Source of the DNA: Roseateles amylovorans
Lineage (GTDB): Bacteria; Pseudomonadota; Gammaproteobacteria; Burkholderiales; Burkholderiaceae_C
Assembly: GCF_025398155.2 (NCBI RefSeq)
Contig: NZ_CP104562.2
Coordinates: 1,488,001-1,552,000, forward strand
DNA length: 64,000 nt
Reading direction: 5' to 3'
A program made the translations under genes and the position numbers. The notes under the pieces were generated by a model, which did not search any database, had not been told where the DNA came from, and saw only the letters and a list, made by a program, of their open reading frames with translations. Positions 27,113 through 35,605 of the stretch are shown here, one piece after another (within the stretch, counting starts at the first letter, position 1; each line of letters starts with the position of its first letter).

Positions 27113-29017
27113 ATGAGCGACCGTGTGCCCACCCGCGCCGACATCATCGAGCGCATCCGCGCGTCGTCCAAGGACGCCGTCGTCCTGCAGGAAATGCAGC
27201 GGCTGGGCTTCTGGCCCTCCCATCAAACCGAACCGACGCTGGAAGCGGCCCTGATCGAGCGCGAGGCCGTGCTGATGAAGGCGCTGCAGGAGGCCCAGAG
27301 CCAACTGCGTCAGATCAACGATCCGGAAGCAGCCTTGAAGGCCATGCGCCGCGAGCGCATGGCTGCCGCCCTGGCGCGCCGAGAGGCCACGGCGCAGGCC
27401 CGGGAACAGCGTCGCTTCGAACGGGCCCAGCGCTGGCATGAGGCGCGCAAGACCGATGCGGGCTACCTCGGCGCCGGCGTGTCCGGCGGCCTGCAGCCGC
27501 CCGCGCAGCAAGGCGAGCGTCGGCCGCTGAGCGAGGGCTTGCCGCCCTTGGCCTCACCGATGGCGCTGGCACAGGCCATGTGCTTGACGCTGCCCGAACT
27601 CAAGTTTCTCTGCTTCCACCGCGAGGTGGCCCGCACCACGCACTACCGCCGCTTCCAACTGCCGAAGAAGACCGGCGGACAGCGCACCATCTCCGCGCCG
27701 ATGCCGCGCCTCAAGCGCGCGCAGTACTGGGTGCTGGACAACCTGCTGGCGAAGGTGAAGGTCCACAGCGCCGCCCATGGATTCCTGCCGGGTCGCAGCA
27801 TCCTCACCAACGCCACGCCGCATGTCGGCCAGGAGGTGGTGATCAACCTGGACATCCAGGACTTCTTCCCCACGATCACCTATCCCCGCATCAAGGGCGT
27901 GTTCATCGGACTGGGTTACGACGAGCCTGTGGCGACCCTGCTCGCGCTGATGTGCAGCGAGAACCCCTGCGATGAGCTGGTGGTGGATGGGGAGCGCTTC
28001 TATGTCGGCGGCAAGGGCCGCGACCGCGTGCTTCCGCAGGGGGCGCCGACCAGTCCCATGCTCACCAATGTGCTGTGCCGCAAGATGGATCGGCGGCTGC
28101 AGGGGCTGGCCGACAAGCTCGGATTTGCCTACACACGTTATGCGGACGACCTCACCTTCTCCGCCTCCGGTGACGCCGCCGGGCGGGTGGGCACGCTGCT
28201 GCGCCAGGCGCGGCATGTGCTGAAGGACGAGGGCTTCACGCCGCATCCGGCCAAGCAGCATGTGATGCGCTCAGGCGCGCGCCAGGCGGTGACCGGCGTG
28301 GTGGTCAACGACAAGCCCTCGGTGTCCCGACAGCAGCGTCGCGAATTGCGGGCCGCCTTGCACAAGGCCTCGCGCGAGGGGGTGGAGGCCGCCACCTGGC
28401 AGGGCCAGCCGGCCACCCGGGAGGTGCTGGTCGGCTACAGCCGCTTCGTGTCGATGGTGGACCGCACGCAGGGCGCGCCGCTGCTGGCTCAGGCGCTCGG
28501 TCTGTCCGGCGGCGGCAGCGCGCGACGTTCAGGATTCGGTGAAGCCTTCCGCCGGCAGGCCGCGCAGGGCCAGGCGCCGGTGCTGGCGCGCGGCGGCTGG
28601 TGGCAACCGGCCGAACCGCCGGCCCCGGTGCTGCAGCAGACCGCCGCGCAGCAGAAGGCCGCACGCCTGGCCCGTCAGGCCGAGCAACGGGCTGCTCGCC
28701 AACCTGCGGCGTCTGCCACCCCGAACGCACGTCCTGACCCCCGCCATGACGACGCAGCGGCGCCGCAATCGGGACAGGACGCTGCCTCGCCGGCCAGCGT
28801 GACGCCGGTGGCGCCAGGTGCCGTGCCATGGGTCCGCTATGCGGTGCAGTTCGCCATCCTGGCCAGCTTCGGGGAGTCCACCATGTCCCCGGTGGTCCTG
28901 TTGGGTGGACTGTTGCATCTGGCCATCCGCATCAAGACGGGTGAGCGCAGCTGGTGGCAGTTCCTGTTGGGACTGGGAGTGCTGCTGATGGTCGACGCCG
29001 CGATCAGAAGGCTGTGA
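27113..29017 (+). CDS. Retron reverse transcriptase with C-terminal membrane segments
   Basis: 634 aa, ATG at 27113 with CGGAG upstream. Residues 1-150 are a helical, charged N-terminal extension as in myxobacterial-type retron RTs. The RT domain (about 160-465) contains LDIQDFF (246-252), the retron region X motif NAxxH (233-237), LPQGAPTSP (307-315), catalytic YADD (343-346) and the region Y motif VTG (393-395). It makes multicopy single-stranded DNA from the msd template, primed by the 2'-OH of a branch guanosine. After 465 the chain continues: a Gln/Ala/Pro-rich linker (480-565) and three hydrophobic stretches (about 573-587, 590-607, 614-631) ending in a basic tail, which suggests membrane anchoring. 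That part is not expected in known retron RTs. Confidence 0.93.
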   Translation: MSDRVPTRADIIERIRASSKDAVVLQEMQRLGFWPSHQTEPTLEAALIEREAVLMKALQEAQSQLRQINDPEAALKAMRRERMAAALARREATAQAREQRRFERAQRWHEARKTDAGYLGAGVSGGLQPPAQQGERRPLSEGLPPLASPMALAQAMCLTLPELKFLCFHREVARTTHYRRFQLPKKTGGQRTISAPMPRLKRAQYWVLDNLLAKVKVHSAAHGFLPGRSILTNATPHVGQEVVINLDIQDFFPTITYPRIKGVFIGLGYDEPVATLLALMCSENPCDELVVDGERFYVGGKGRDRVLPQGAPTSPMLTNVLCRKMDRRLQGLADKLGFAYTRYADDLTFSASGDAAGRVGTLLRQARHVLKDEGFTPHPAKQHVMRSGARQAVTGVVVNDKPSVSRQQRRELRAALHKASREGVEAATWQGQPATREVLVGYSRFVSMVDRTQGAPLLAQALGLSGGGSARRSGFGEAFRRQAAQGQAPVLARGGWWQPAEPPAPVLQQTAAQQKAARLARQAEQRAARQPAASATPNARPDPRHDDAAAPQSGQDAASPASVTPVAPGAVPWVRYAVQFAILASFGESTMSPVVLLGGLLHLAIRIKTGERSWWQFLLGLGVLLMVDAAIRRL

Positions 29018-29151
29018 CCGCGGCGCTGGGCGCTGCGATGAGGCTGCCGCGCTGACATCGGCCTCCTGAACCCGCCGCCTCCATGTCGACCCGCCGCGCC
29101 GATGTCGGCACAGCGGGTGCGGTCGGCGAGCGCGGCGGGGACGTTGCGGTG

Positions 29152-31476
29152 TCAGGCCTTGCTGCGCTGGGTCTTGGCGGCCGACGGGCGCTTCGGGCTT
29201 GCGGGCAGCGTTGCCTCGGGCGCTGCAGTGGCGCTCGCAGCAGCCGTTGTCGCGGCCTTCGTCGCGCCTGTTGCCTTGCCTTTTGCATGGCCTTTTGCAT
29301 GGCCTGTTGCCGCGCCTTTGATCACGCCTTTGATCGCGCCCTTTGCCGCCACCGCTGGCTTGCGACCGCTGCCGGTTTTGCGCTTCCCGCCGGCGGTGTC
29401 GTGGCGCTTCAGCCAGTCGAAGAATTCCCCATACCAGAGCTGGCTGTTGCGCGGCTTGAGGATCCAGTGGTTCTCGTCCGGGAACCACAGCAGCCGGGCG
29501 TCGATGCCCTGGGCCTTCAAGGTGTTGTAGTAGGCCAGACCCTGCGCATCAGGCACCCGGTAGTCGAGCTGACCATGGACGACCAGCGTGGGCGTGTTGA
29601 AGTGCTGCGCGCTGCCATGCGGGCTCTGCGAGGCGACCTTGGCCGGATCCTCCCAGTACCAGGTGCCCAGCTCCTTGGCATGCCAGTGATAGGCGTCGTT
29701 GGCCATCATCGCCTGCCAGTCGAAGCAGCCGGCGTGGCAGACATAGGCCTGATAACGGCCGGGCTGCACATGGCCGTTCATCCACGCGACCATGTAGCCG
29801 CCATAGCTGCCGCCGGTGGCGAACACCCGCGCCGGGTCGGCCCACGGCTGCTTGAGCAGCAGGTCGGTCGCGGTCTCGATGTCCTGCAGCTCCAACTCGC
29901 CCCAGCGGTGGGTGATGGAGTCCAGGAAGCGATGGCCGAAGCTGGACGAGCCGTGGTAGTTCACGCAGGCCACCACATAGCCCTGCGCCGCCATCGCCTG
30001 GTGGTTCCAGCGCCAGTGCCAGCTGTCACCGAAGGCGGTGTGCGGCCCGCCGTGGATCACATGCATCAGCGGCCAGGTCTTCTTGCCCGGGTTCTTGCCC
30101 AGCTTCTTGCCCGCGTTCTTGCCCGACTGTTTGGCGTCGAAGTCGGGCGGATAGATCAGCCACATCTGCACCAGCTCGCCCTGCGCGCCTTCGTACCAGA
30201 CCTCTTCATGTGCGCCGAAGCGATGTGAATCGAGCTGCGTGTCGTTGAATCGGTCGATCCGATGCAGCACCGCCTCGTCGGCCTCGCCCTCCTGCACGAC
30301 CACCGACACCCGCGGCGGGAACTGCACGCTGTCGTGATGCACGACCAGCGTGCCGGCCTGCAGCGCGAAGCTGCCGATGTGGCCGCCCTCGGTCAGCACG
30401 AAGGCCGCGAGCGTCTTCACATCGAAGCGCCAGAGATGGCGGCGCCCCCGGTCCTCGGCGCAGAACAGCACGCCCAGGTCGTCCTCGTCCCACTGCAGCG
30501 GCGCGGCGACGTCGTGGTCCCAGTCCTCGGACAGCACCGCCCAATGGCCGTGGGTGTCCAGCACCGCCAGCCAATAGGGCATGGTGTGCTTGAGGCCCTG
30601 ATGGCTGGCCAGGAACGCCAGGTGATGCCCGGCATGGCTGTAGCAGGGCGCGGTGAAGTCCCAGGCCGCGTCCTGCAGCAGGACCTGGATCTTGCCGGAG
30701 CGCAGTTCCACTTCGGCCAGCGCATTGCGGTGTTCCAGCAGCTTGGTTTCGGCGGGATCGAAACTGAAGGCGATGCGGCGGCCGTCCGGCGAGATGTCAA
30801 AGGTGGTGCCGTCCGGCTCGGCGCGGCTGAGCTCGTACGGCGTGCCTTCGAACAGATCGCGCACGCGGCCGCTGTCCAGCTCCACCACATGCAGATGCGG
30901 CACGCGGCCCATCGGCAGCGAGTGGTCCCAGAAGCGGTAGAAGGCCTCTTCGGTGCGGTAACCGGTGTCCTTGCGGTCCTTCTCCGCCTGACGCACCTTG
31001 GCCTGAGCGGCCTGACCCTTTACGGTGGGGTCGACCCAGGACACGAAGGCAATCCGGCGGCCGTCCGGGAACCACTTGAAGGCCTCGACGCCGAAGGGCA
31101 GTTGGGTGAGTCGCCGCGCCTCGCCGCCGTCGGGCGGGATCAGGTAAATCTGCGGCGCCTCGTCCTTGTCGCCTTCCTGCTCACGCCGGGCGACGAACGC
31201 AATCTGGTCGCCCTGCGGGCTCCATTGCGGCTGGCCATCCTTCTCGCCGGCCTGGGTGAGGCGTCGCGGCTCGCCGCCCAGGGTCGAGAGCAGCCACAGC
31301 GAGGTCGCCCCGCTGTTCTTGTCCATGTCGTAACGGGTGACCGGCACCACGGCCTGCGCGCCGTCGGGCGAGAGGCTCGGGGCGCCCACCCGGTCCATGC
31401 GCCAGAGCGCGTCGACGTCGAACGGGGAGTGAGGGGTCGTCGGTGTCGGCATCGATGTCTTCTTGACGGCGGGCAT
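29152..31476 (-). CDS. S9 family serine peptidase (acylaminoacyl-peptidase-like)
   Basis: 774 aa from the ATG at 31476, which shares one base with the stop of the upstream GNAT gene (TGATG); an ATG at 31452 is the alternative. The N-terminal half is a beta-propeller made of WD40/TolB-like blades (LSPDGAQAVVPVTR, WSPQGDQIAFVAR, FPDGRRIAFVSW). The C-terminal alpha/beta-hydrolase domain has the nucleophile in GGSYGGYM, the Asp near LDYRVPDAQG and the His in DENHWI. It cleaves short peptides in the cytosol; no signal peptide is seen. The last 60 residues are an Ala/Lys-rich basic tail with repeated K-G-x units, not a usual part of the family. Confidence 0.9.
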   Translation of the reverse strand: MPAVKKTSMPTPTTPHSPFDVDALWRMDRVGAPSLSPDGAQAVVPVTRYDMDKNSGATSLWLLSTLGGEPRRLTQAGEKDGQPQWSPQGDQIAFVARREQEGDKDEAPQIYLIPPDGGEARRLTQLPFGVEAFKWFPDGRRIAFVSWVDPTVKGQAAQAKVRQAEKDRKDTGYRTEEAFYRFWDHSLPMGRVPHLHVVELDSGRVRDLFEGTPYELSRAEPDGTTFDISPDGRRIAFSFDPAETKLLEHRNALAEVELRSGKIQVLLQDAAWDFTAPCYSHAGHHLAFLASHQGLKHTMPYWLAVLDTHGHWAVLSEDWDHDVAAPLQWDEDDLGVLFCAEDRGRRHLWRFDVKTLAAFVLTEGGHIGSFALQAGTLVVHHDSVQFPPRVSVVVQEGEADEAVLHRIDRFNDTQLDSHRFGAHEEVWYEGAQGELVQMWLIYPPDFDAKQSGKNAGKKLGKNPGKKTWPLMHVIHGGPHTAFGDSWHWRWNHQAMAAQGYVVACVNYHGSSSFGHRFLDSITHRWGELELQDIETATDLLLKQPWADPARVFATGGSYGGYMVAWMNGHVQPGRYQAYVCHAGCFDWQAMMANDAYHWHAKELGTWYWEDPAKVASQSPHGSAQHFNTPTLVVHGQLDYRVPDAQGLAYYNTLKAQGIDARLLWFPDENHWILKPRNSQLWYGEFFDWLKRHDTAGGKRKTGSGRKPAVAAKGAIKGVIKGAATGHAKGHAKGKATGATKAATTAAASATAAPEATLPASPKRPSAAKTQRSKA

Positions 31477-32084
31477 CAGGCGCTCCGGGGTTTGTCCAGT
31501 TGCCACTGGAGATGGGTTTTCACCGTCGGCCATTCGGTGGCGGTGATGCTGTAGACGCAGGTGTCGCGCAGGGTGCCGTCGGGCATGCGCAGGTGCGATC
31601 GGAGGATGCCGTCGAGCTGAGCGCCCAGGCGCTCGATCGCGCGGCGGCTCTGCTGGTTCAGGCGATGGGTGCGGAACTCCACCGCGATGCAGCCCAGCCG
31701 CTCAAAGGCATCGGTCAGCAACAGCAGCTTGCTCTGGGTGTTGAGGCCGCTGCGCTGGCATGCGGCGCGGGTCCAGGTGGAGCCGATCTCGACGCGGCGG
31801 TTCACCGCGTCAATGTTCATGAAGGTCGTCATGCCGGCCACGCGGCCGCCGGCATCGAGCACGGTGAAGGGATGCATCGACCCCGCGTCGCGCAGGCCCA
31901 GACGGCGGTCAATCTCCGCCGCCATCCGCTCCGGCGCCGGCACGGGGGTGTACCAGAGCTTCCACAGTTCGCCATCGCGGGTGGCGTCGATCAGGCCTTC
32001 GAGATGATCGTGCGACAGCGGCTCCAGGCGCGCCTGCGGGCCGGTCAGCGTAATGGGTCGGGTGAAGTCGGTGAAGGGGGGCAT
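31476..32084 (-). CDS. GNAT N-acetyltransferase (RimJ/RimL-like)
   Basis: 202 aa. The RimJ/RimL-type GNAT fold is visible: LTGPQARLEPLSHDHLEGLI at the start, strand GRVAGMTTFMNIDAVNRRVEIG, the acetyl-CoA binding region WTRAACQRSGLNTQSKLLLL and the C-terminal NQQSRRAIERLGAQLDGILR segment. Such enzymes acetylate amino groups of proteins, peptides or small molecules; the substrate is unknown. Translationally coupled to the S9 peptidase gene. Confidence 0.85.
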   Translation of the reverse strand: MPPFTDFTRPITLTGPQARLEPLSHDHLEGLIDATRDGELWKLWYTPVPAPERMAAEIDRRLGLRDAGSMHPFTVLDAGGRVAGMTTFMNIDAVNRRVEIGSTWTRAACQRSGLNTQSKLLLLTDAFERLGCIAVEFRTHRLNQQSRRAIERLGAQLDGILRSHLRMPDGTLRDTCVYSITATEWPTVKTHLQWQLDKPRSA

Positions 32085-32273
32085 GAATCAGGCAGGGTAA
32101 GGGCGTTGGAAGGGGGCGTCGGAAGGCTCGGCGAAGCGGGAGCGGGGAGGGAAGCGCGGGGCACCGTTGTCCAGGCCGTGCGGCGCGGCGTTTGTCGGGA
32201 CGAGCGTCGGGCCGACCGTCGCGCCGACCATCGATCTGGACGGCGCACACCTGCGCCTGCCCACACGGCGCAT

Positions 32274-32498
32274 TCATTGCGGCGGCGCGCCCAGCAGCAG
32301 CCGGCGCAGCAGCCAGCGGCAGCCGCCCATGCCGCCCAGGATCAGCAGCAGGCCGAGGATTTGCGAGGTGCCCCAGCCGGTGCTGCCGATGAAGTCCCAG
32401 CCCAGCCAGCGGCCGACGAACAGCCCCAGGGCGCCGCCCAGGACAAAGCCGATCGCGTCGGCCAGCGCGGCGCGCCAGGCGCCGGTGTGCGGAGTCAT
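32274..32498 (-). CDS. Small membrane protein
   Basis: 74 aa with two hydrophobic helices, both glycine-rich (IGFVLGGALGLFVGRWLGW and GTSQILGLLLILGGMGGC), followed by a basic end. It starts ten bases after the stop of the moxR gene, so it belongs to that transcript. I do not recognise the family; its Gly-zipper-like helices suggest oligomerisation in the inner membrane. Confidence 0.65.
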   Translation of the reverse strand: MTPHTGAWRAALADAIGFVLGGALGLFVGRWLGWDFIGSTGWGTSQILGLLLILGGMGGCRWLLRRLLLGAPPQ

Positions 32499-32508
32499 GC
32501 GGACGGCC

Positions 32509-33351
32509 TCAGCGGTTGCGGCTCTGCATATAGACCAGCTTCTCGAAGAGGGACAGGTCTTGCTCGTTCTTCAGCAGCGCCCCCACCAGCGGCGGGATGG
32601 CGACCTTTTCATCCTGCGTCTGCAGGGCTTCCAGCGGAATGTCCTCGGCCAGCAGCAGCTTGAGCCAGTCGATCAGCTCCGAGGTGCTGGGCTTCTTCTT
32701 CAGGCCCGGCAGCTTGCGCACGTCATAGAAGGTCTTGAGCGCGGCGGCCAGCAGGTCCTTCTTGAGATGGGGAAAGTGCACGTCCACGATGGCCTGCATC
32801 GTGTCCGCTTCGGGGAACTTGATGTAGTGGAAGAAGCAGCGGCGCAGGAAGGCGTCCGGCAGTTCCTTCTCATTGTTGGAGGTGATGAACACCAGCGGCC
32901 GATGCTTGGCCCGCACCCATTCCCGGGTCTCGTAGACGTAGAACTCCATCCGGTCGAGTTCGCGCAGCAGGTCGTTGGGGAACTCGATGTCGGCCTTGTC
33001 GATCTCGTCGATCAGCAGCGCCACCGGGGCGTCGGCGCTGAAGGCCTGCCACAGCGTGCCCTTGACGATGTAGTTGCCGATGTCGCGCACCTTGTCGTCG
33101 CCCAGCTGGCTGTCGCGCAGGCGGCTGACGGCGTCGTATTCATACAGACCCTGCTGGGCCTTGGTGGTGCTCTTCACATGCCACTGCAGCAGCGGCAGGC
33201 CCAGCGACTTGGCCACTTCCTCGGCCAGCAGGGTCTTGCCGGTGCCGGGTTCGCCCTTGACCAGCAGCGGTCGTTGCAGGGTGATCGCCGCATTCACCGC
33301 CAACATCAGGTCGGGTGTGGCGACGTAGTCCTGGGAACCTTTGAATTTCAT
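32509..33351 (-). CDS. MoxR-family AAA+ ATPase
   Basis: 280 aa. Walker A is KGEPGTGKTLLAEEVA (about residues 37-52), Walker B is VALLIDEIDKAD (about 109-120), sensor 1 is FITSNNEKELPDAFLRRC (about 154-171) and the lid domain follows. MoxR ATPases act as chaperones for metal insertion or complex assembly together with CoxE-like VWA proteins. The likely partner is the VWA gene at 18089-19270: family pairing is the rule, but here the two are 13 kb apart. A small membrane protein is encoded directly downstream. Confidence 0.9.
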   Translation of the reverse strand: MKFKGSQDYVATPDLMLAVNAAITLQRPLLVKGEPGTGKTLLAEEVAKSLGLPLLQWHVKSTTKAQQGLYEYDAVSRLRDSQLGDDKVRDIGNYIVKGTLWQAFSADAPVALLIDEIDKADIEFPNDLLRELDRMEFYVYETREWVRAKHRPLVFITSNNEKELPDAFLRRCFFHYIKFPEADTMQAIVDVHFPHLKKDLLAAALKTFYDVRKLPGLKKKPSTSELIDWLKLLLAEDIPLEALQTQDEKVAIPPLVGALLKNEQDLSLFEKLVYMQSRNR

Positions 33352-33381
33352 GAGCGATCTCTAGCGCAGAGGGTGAAAACC

Positions 33382-33405
33382 AGTATATAGGGCCCCCCCT
33401 ATAAT
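33382..33405. promoter_or_regulatory. Divergent promoter region between moxR and the cytochrome gene
   Basis: The 85-bp gap contains a perfect TATAAT at 33400-33405 pointing at the cytochrome gene and a TATACT on the minus strand (complement of 33382-33387) pointing at moxR. Neither has a good -35, so activator use is possible. The two elements nearly abut, so the promoters would compete. Confidence 0.4.
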
Positions 33406-33436
33406 CGCGCCGCCCCAAATCCTTGATGATGGGACC

Positions 33437-34150
33437 ATGAGAAAACAACTGCAGATCTCCCTCGCGTTGGTGCTGGCTGGAAGTGCTTTTGTTGTATCGG
33501 CTCAGACAGCTGCATCCACATCTTCGCCGGCGCAGGGACAAGCGCCGGCACCCACCCCCGTTGCCGCTCGGTCGGTGACGCAGGCACCGGTACAGGCCAA
33601 GGTGGCCATGTGCATCGGTTGCCATGGCATTCCTGGCTATCAGGCCAGCTTTCCCGAGGTGCACAAGGTTCCGATGATCTCGGGCCAGAATGCCAAATAC
33701 ATCAGCGCGGCACTCAACGCCTATGCCAAGGGCGAGCGCAAGCATCCGACGATGCGCGGCATCGCCCAGTCGCTCACCGAGCAGGACATCGCCGAGATAT
33801 CCACCTTCTATGAACAGCAGGTGAAGGTCGATCCGGTGCCCGAGACCATCGACCCGCCGCCCGCGGTCAAGGCCCTGCTCGACAAGGGCAACTGCGCCAG
33901 TTGCCACGGCGCGAACTTCAGCAAGCCGATCGACGGCACCTACCCCAAGATCGCCGGCCAGCATGCCGACTATCTGTACGTGGCGTTGAAGTCCTACCAG
34001 ACCGAAGGCAAACCCTACTTGGGGCGCGCCAACGCCATCATGGCGGGCCAGGTGAAGCAATTCAGCCACGCGGAACTCAAGACCTTGGCGAAATATTTGG
34101 CAACGCTTCCCGGAGAGTTGCGCACCGTGCCGCAGTCCAAATTCCGGTGA
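33437..34150 (+). CDS. Di-heme class I cytochrome c (c4-like)
   Basis: 237 aa. A signal peptide (LQISLALVLAGSAFVVSAQ) sends it to the periplasm. Two heme-attachment motifs are present: CIGCH at residues 59-63 and CASCH at 153-157, each followed by a methionine-containing region (PTMRGIAQ and NAIMAGQV) that can give the sixth ligand. Two-domain layout is that of cytochrome c4/c553-type electron carriers feeding terminal oxidases. A Pro/Ala/Gln-rich linker follows the signal peptide. Monocistronic: own promoter upstream and strong terminator downstream. Confidence 0.9.
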   Translation: MRKQLQISLALVLAGSAFVVSAQTAASTSSPAQGQAPAPTPVAARSVTQAPVQAKVAMCIGCHGIPGYQASFPEVHKVPMISGQNAKYISAALNAYAKGERKHPTMRGIAQSLTEQDIAEISTFYEQQVKVDPVPETIDPPPAVKALLDKGNCASCHGANFSKPIDGTYPKIAGQHADYLYVALKSYQTEGKPYLGRANAIMAGQVKQFSHAELKTLAKYLATLPGELRTVPQSKFR

Positions 34151-34185
34151 CCGACGCCGTGGGATAAATTCACGCTTCGGTGCAG

Positions 34186-34213
34186 AGCCGCCCGTCTGGG
34201 GCGGCTTTTTTTT
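34186..34213 (+). terminator. Rho-independent terminator of the cytochrome gene
   Basis: Perfect 8-bp stem AGCCGCCC (34186-34193) with GGGCGGCT (34199-34206), five-base loop, followed by a run of T to 34213. It ends the cytochrome transcript before the HD-GYP gene. Confidence 0.92.
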
Positions 34214-34280
34214 GGGTTGTTGACTGTGCGCGCTACGGGGAGGGCGCCATACTGTGTTGTCCCGGTCGAAGCCGCCAGTC

Positions 34281-35546
34281 ATGTTGAAGAAGATACCGAC
34301 GCATCAAGTTCGCCTGGGCATGTATTTGCACGGGATGGAAGGCTCGTGGCTGTCGCATCCGTTCTGGAAGACCAAGTTCGTCCTGGCTGATCCGAACGAT
34401 GTCAAAGCCCTGAAGGGCAGCGGCGTGCCGTTCTGCTGGATCGACGCCGCCCAGGGCCTGGATGTCGAGGGCGAGCCCGACAACGGCGTCTCGCCCAAGC
34501 CGAGCGACCCTGCGCCTGCATCCCCAGCTGTGGCCGCTGCGCCCGCCGCACCGCAGGCCCCTGCCGTCATTGCTTCGGAGCCCCGCCCCGAGCTGAGCAC
34601 CGCGCCGGCGTCGATGGGCGAGGAACTCGAGCGGGCTGCGCAAGTGGTCAACAAGTCCAAGCAGGCGGTGATCAGCCTGTTCGGTGAAGCGCGTCTGGGC
34701 AAGGCGGTGGATGCCGAGCAATGCCTGCCCCTGGTGGAAGAGGTCGCCAATTCAGTGGCTCGCAATCCTTCCGCCCTGATCAGCCTGGCCCGGCTCAAGA
34801 CCAAGGACGACTACACCTACATGCATTCGGTGGCAGTCTGCGCGCTGATGGTGTCGCTGTCCCGCCAGATGGGCCTGGACGAGGCGAGCACCCGCGAGGC
34901 CGGCCTGGCCGGTCTGCTGCACGATGTCGGCAAGATGGCCATGCCGATGGATGTGCTGAACAAGCCCGGCGCGCTCACCGATGAAGAATTCGCCATCATG
35001 CGCGGCCATCCCACCCGCGGCTACGAGATGCTGCTCGAAGGCACCTCGGTGCCGGAGTCGGCACTGGACGTGGCCCTGCATCACCACGAGAAGATGGACG
35101 GCACCGGCTATCCGGCCAAGCTGGCGGGCGAGGGCATCACGCTGCTGTCGCGCATGGGCGCGGTCTGCGATGTCTATGACGCCATCACCTCGAACCGGCC
35201 TTACAAGAATGCGTGGGATCCGGCCTCGTCGCTGGCCCGCATGGCGCAGTGGAAGGGCCACTTCGATCCGCTGGTGTTCCAGGCCTTCGTCAAGAGCGTG
35301 GGCATCTATCCCGTGGGCACGCTGGTGAAGCTGCAATCGGGCCGACTGGCGGTGGTGCTGGACCAGAACACCAGCGTGCTCACCTCGCCGCGGGTGCGGG
35401 TCTTCTACTCCACCAAGTCGCAGATGCCGATTCCCACCCAGGTGCTGGACCTGTCCTCGCCCTCGGCCGGAGATCGCATCATCGGACGCGAAGACCCGGC
35501 CACCTGGGGCTTCCAGCGGCTGGACGATCTCTGGCAGCAGGCCTGA
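34281..35546 (+). CDS. HD-GYP c-di-GMP phosphodiesterase (DUF3391 N-terminus)
   Basis: 421 aa from the ATG at 34281 (MLKKIPTHQVRLGMYLHGMEGSW). The first 65 residues are a DUF3391-type domain, followed by an Ala/Pro linker (about 70-105). The HD-GYP domain (about 140-400) has the metal site HDVGK (214-218) and the signature HHHEKMDGTGYP (267-278), so hydrolysis of c-di-GMP to GMP or pGpG is expected. No receiver domain or membrane segment is present. It lies between the cytochrome terminator and ureD. Confidence 0.9.
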   Translation: MLKKIPTHQVRLGMYLHGMEGSWLSHPFWKTKFVLADPNDVKALKGSGVPFCWIDAAQGLDVEGEPDNGVSPKPSDPAPASPAVAAAPAAPQAPAVIASEPRPELSTAPASMGEELERAAQVVNKSKQAVISLFGEARLGKAVDAEQCLPLVEEVANSVARNPSALISLARLKTKDDYTYMHSVAVCALMVSLSRQMGLDEASTREAGLAGLLHDVGKMAMPMDVLNKPGALTDEEFAIMRGHPTRGYEMLLEGTSVPESALDVALHHHEKMDGTGYPAKLAGEGITLLSRMGAVCDVYDAITSNRPYKNAWDPASSLARMAQWKGHFDPLVFQAFVKSVGIYPVGTLVKLQSGRLAVVLDQNTSVLTSPRVRVFYSTKSQMPIPTQVLDLSSPSAGDRIIGREDPATWGFQRLDDLWQQA

Positions 35547-35605
35547 GTCGTGCGTGCGACGCCGCTCCCGTTCCACGGGCCGGCGCCGATCTAACATCCG
35601 GCCTC

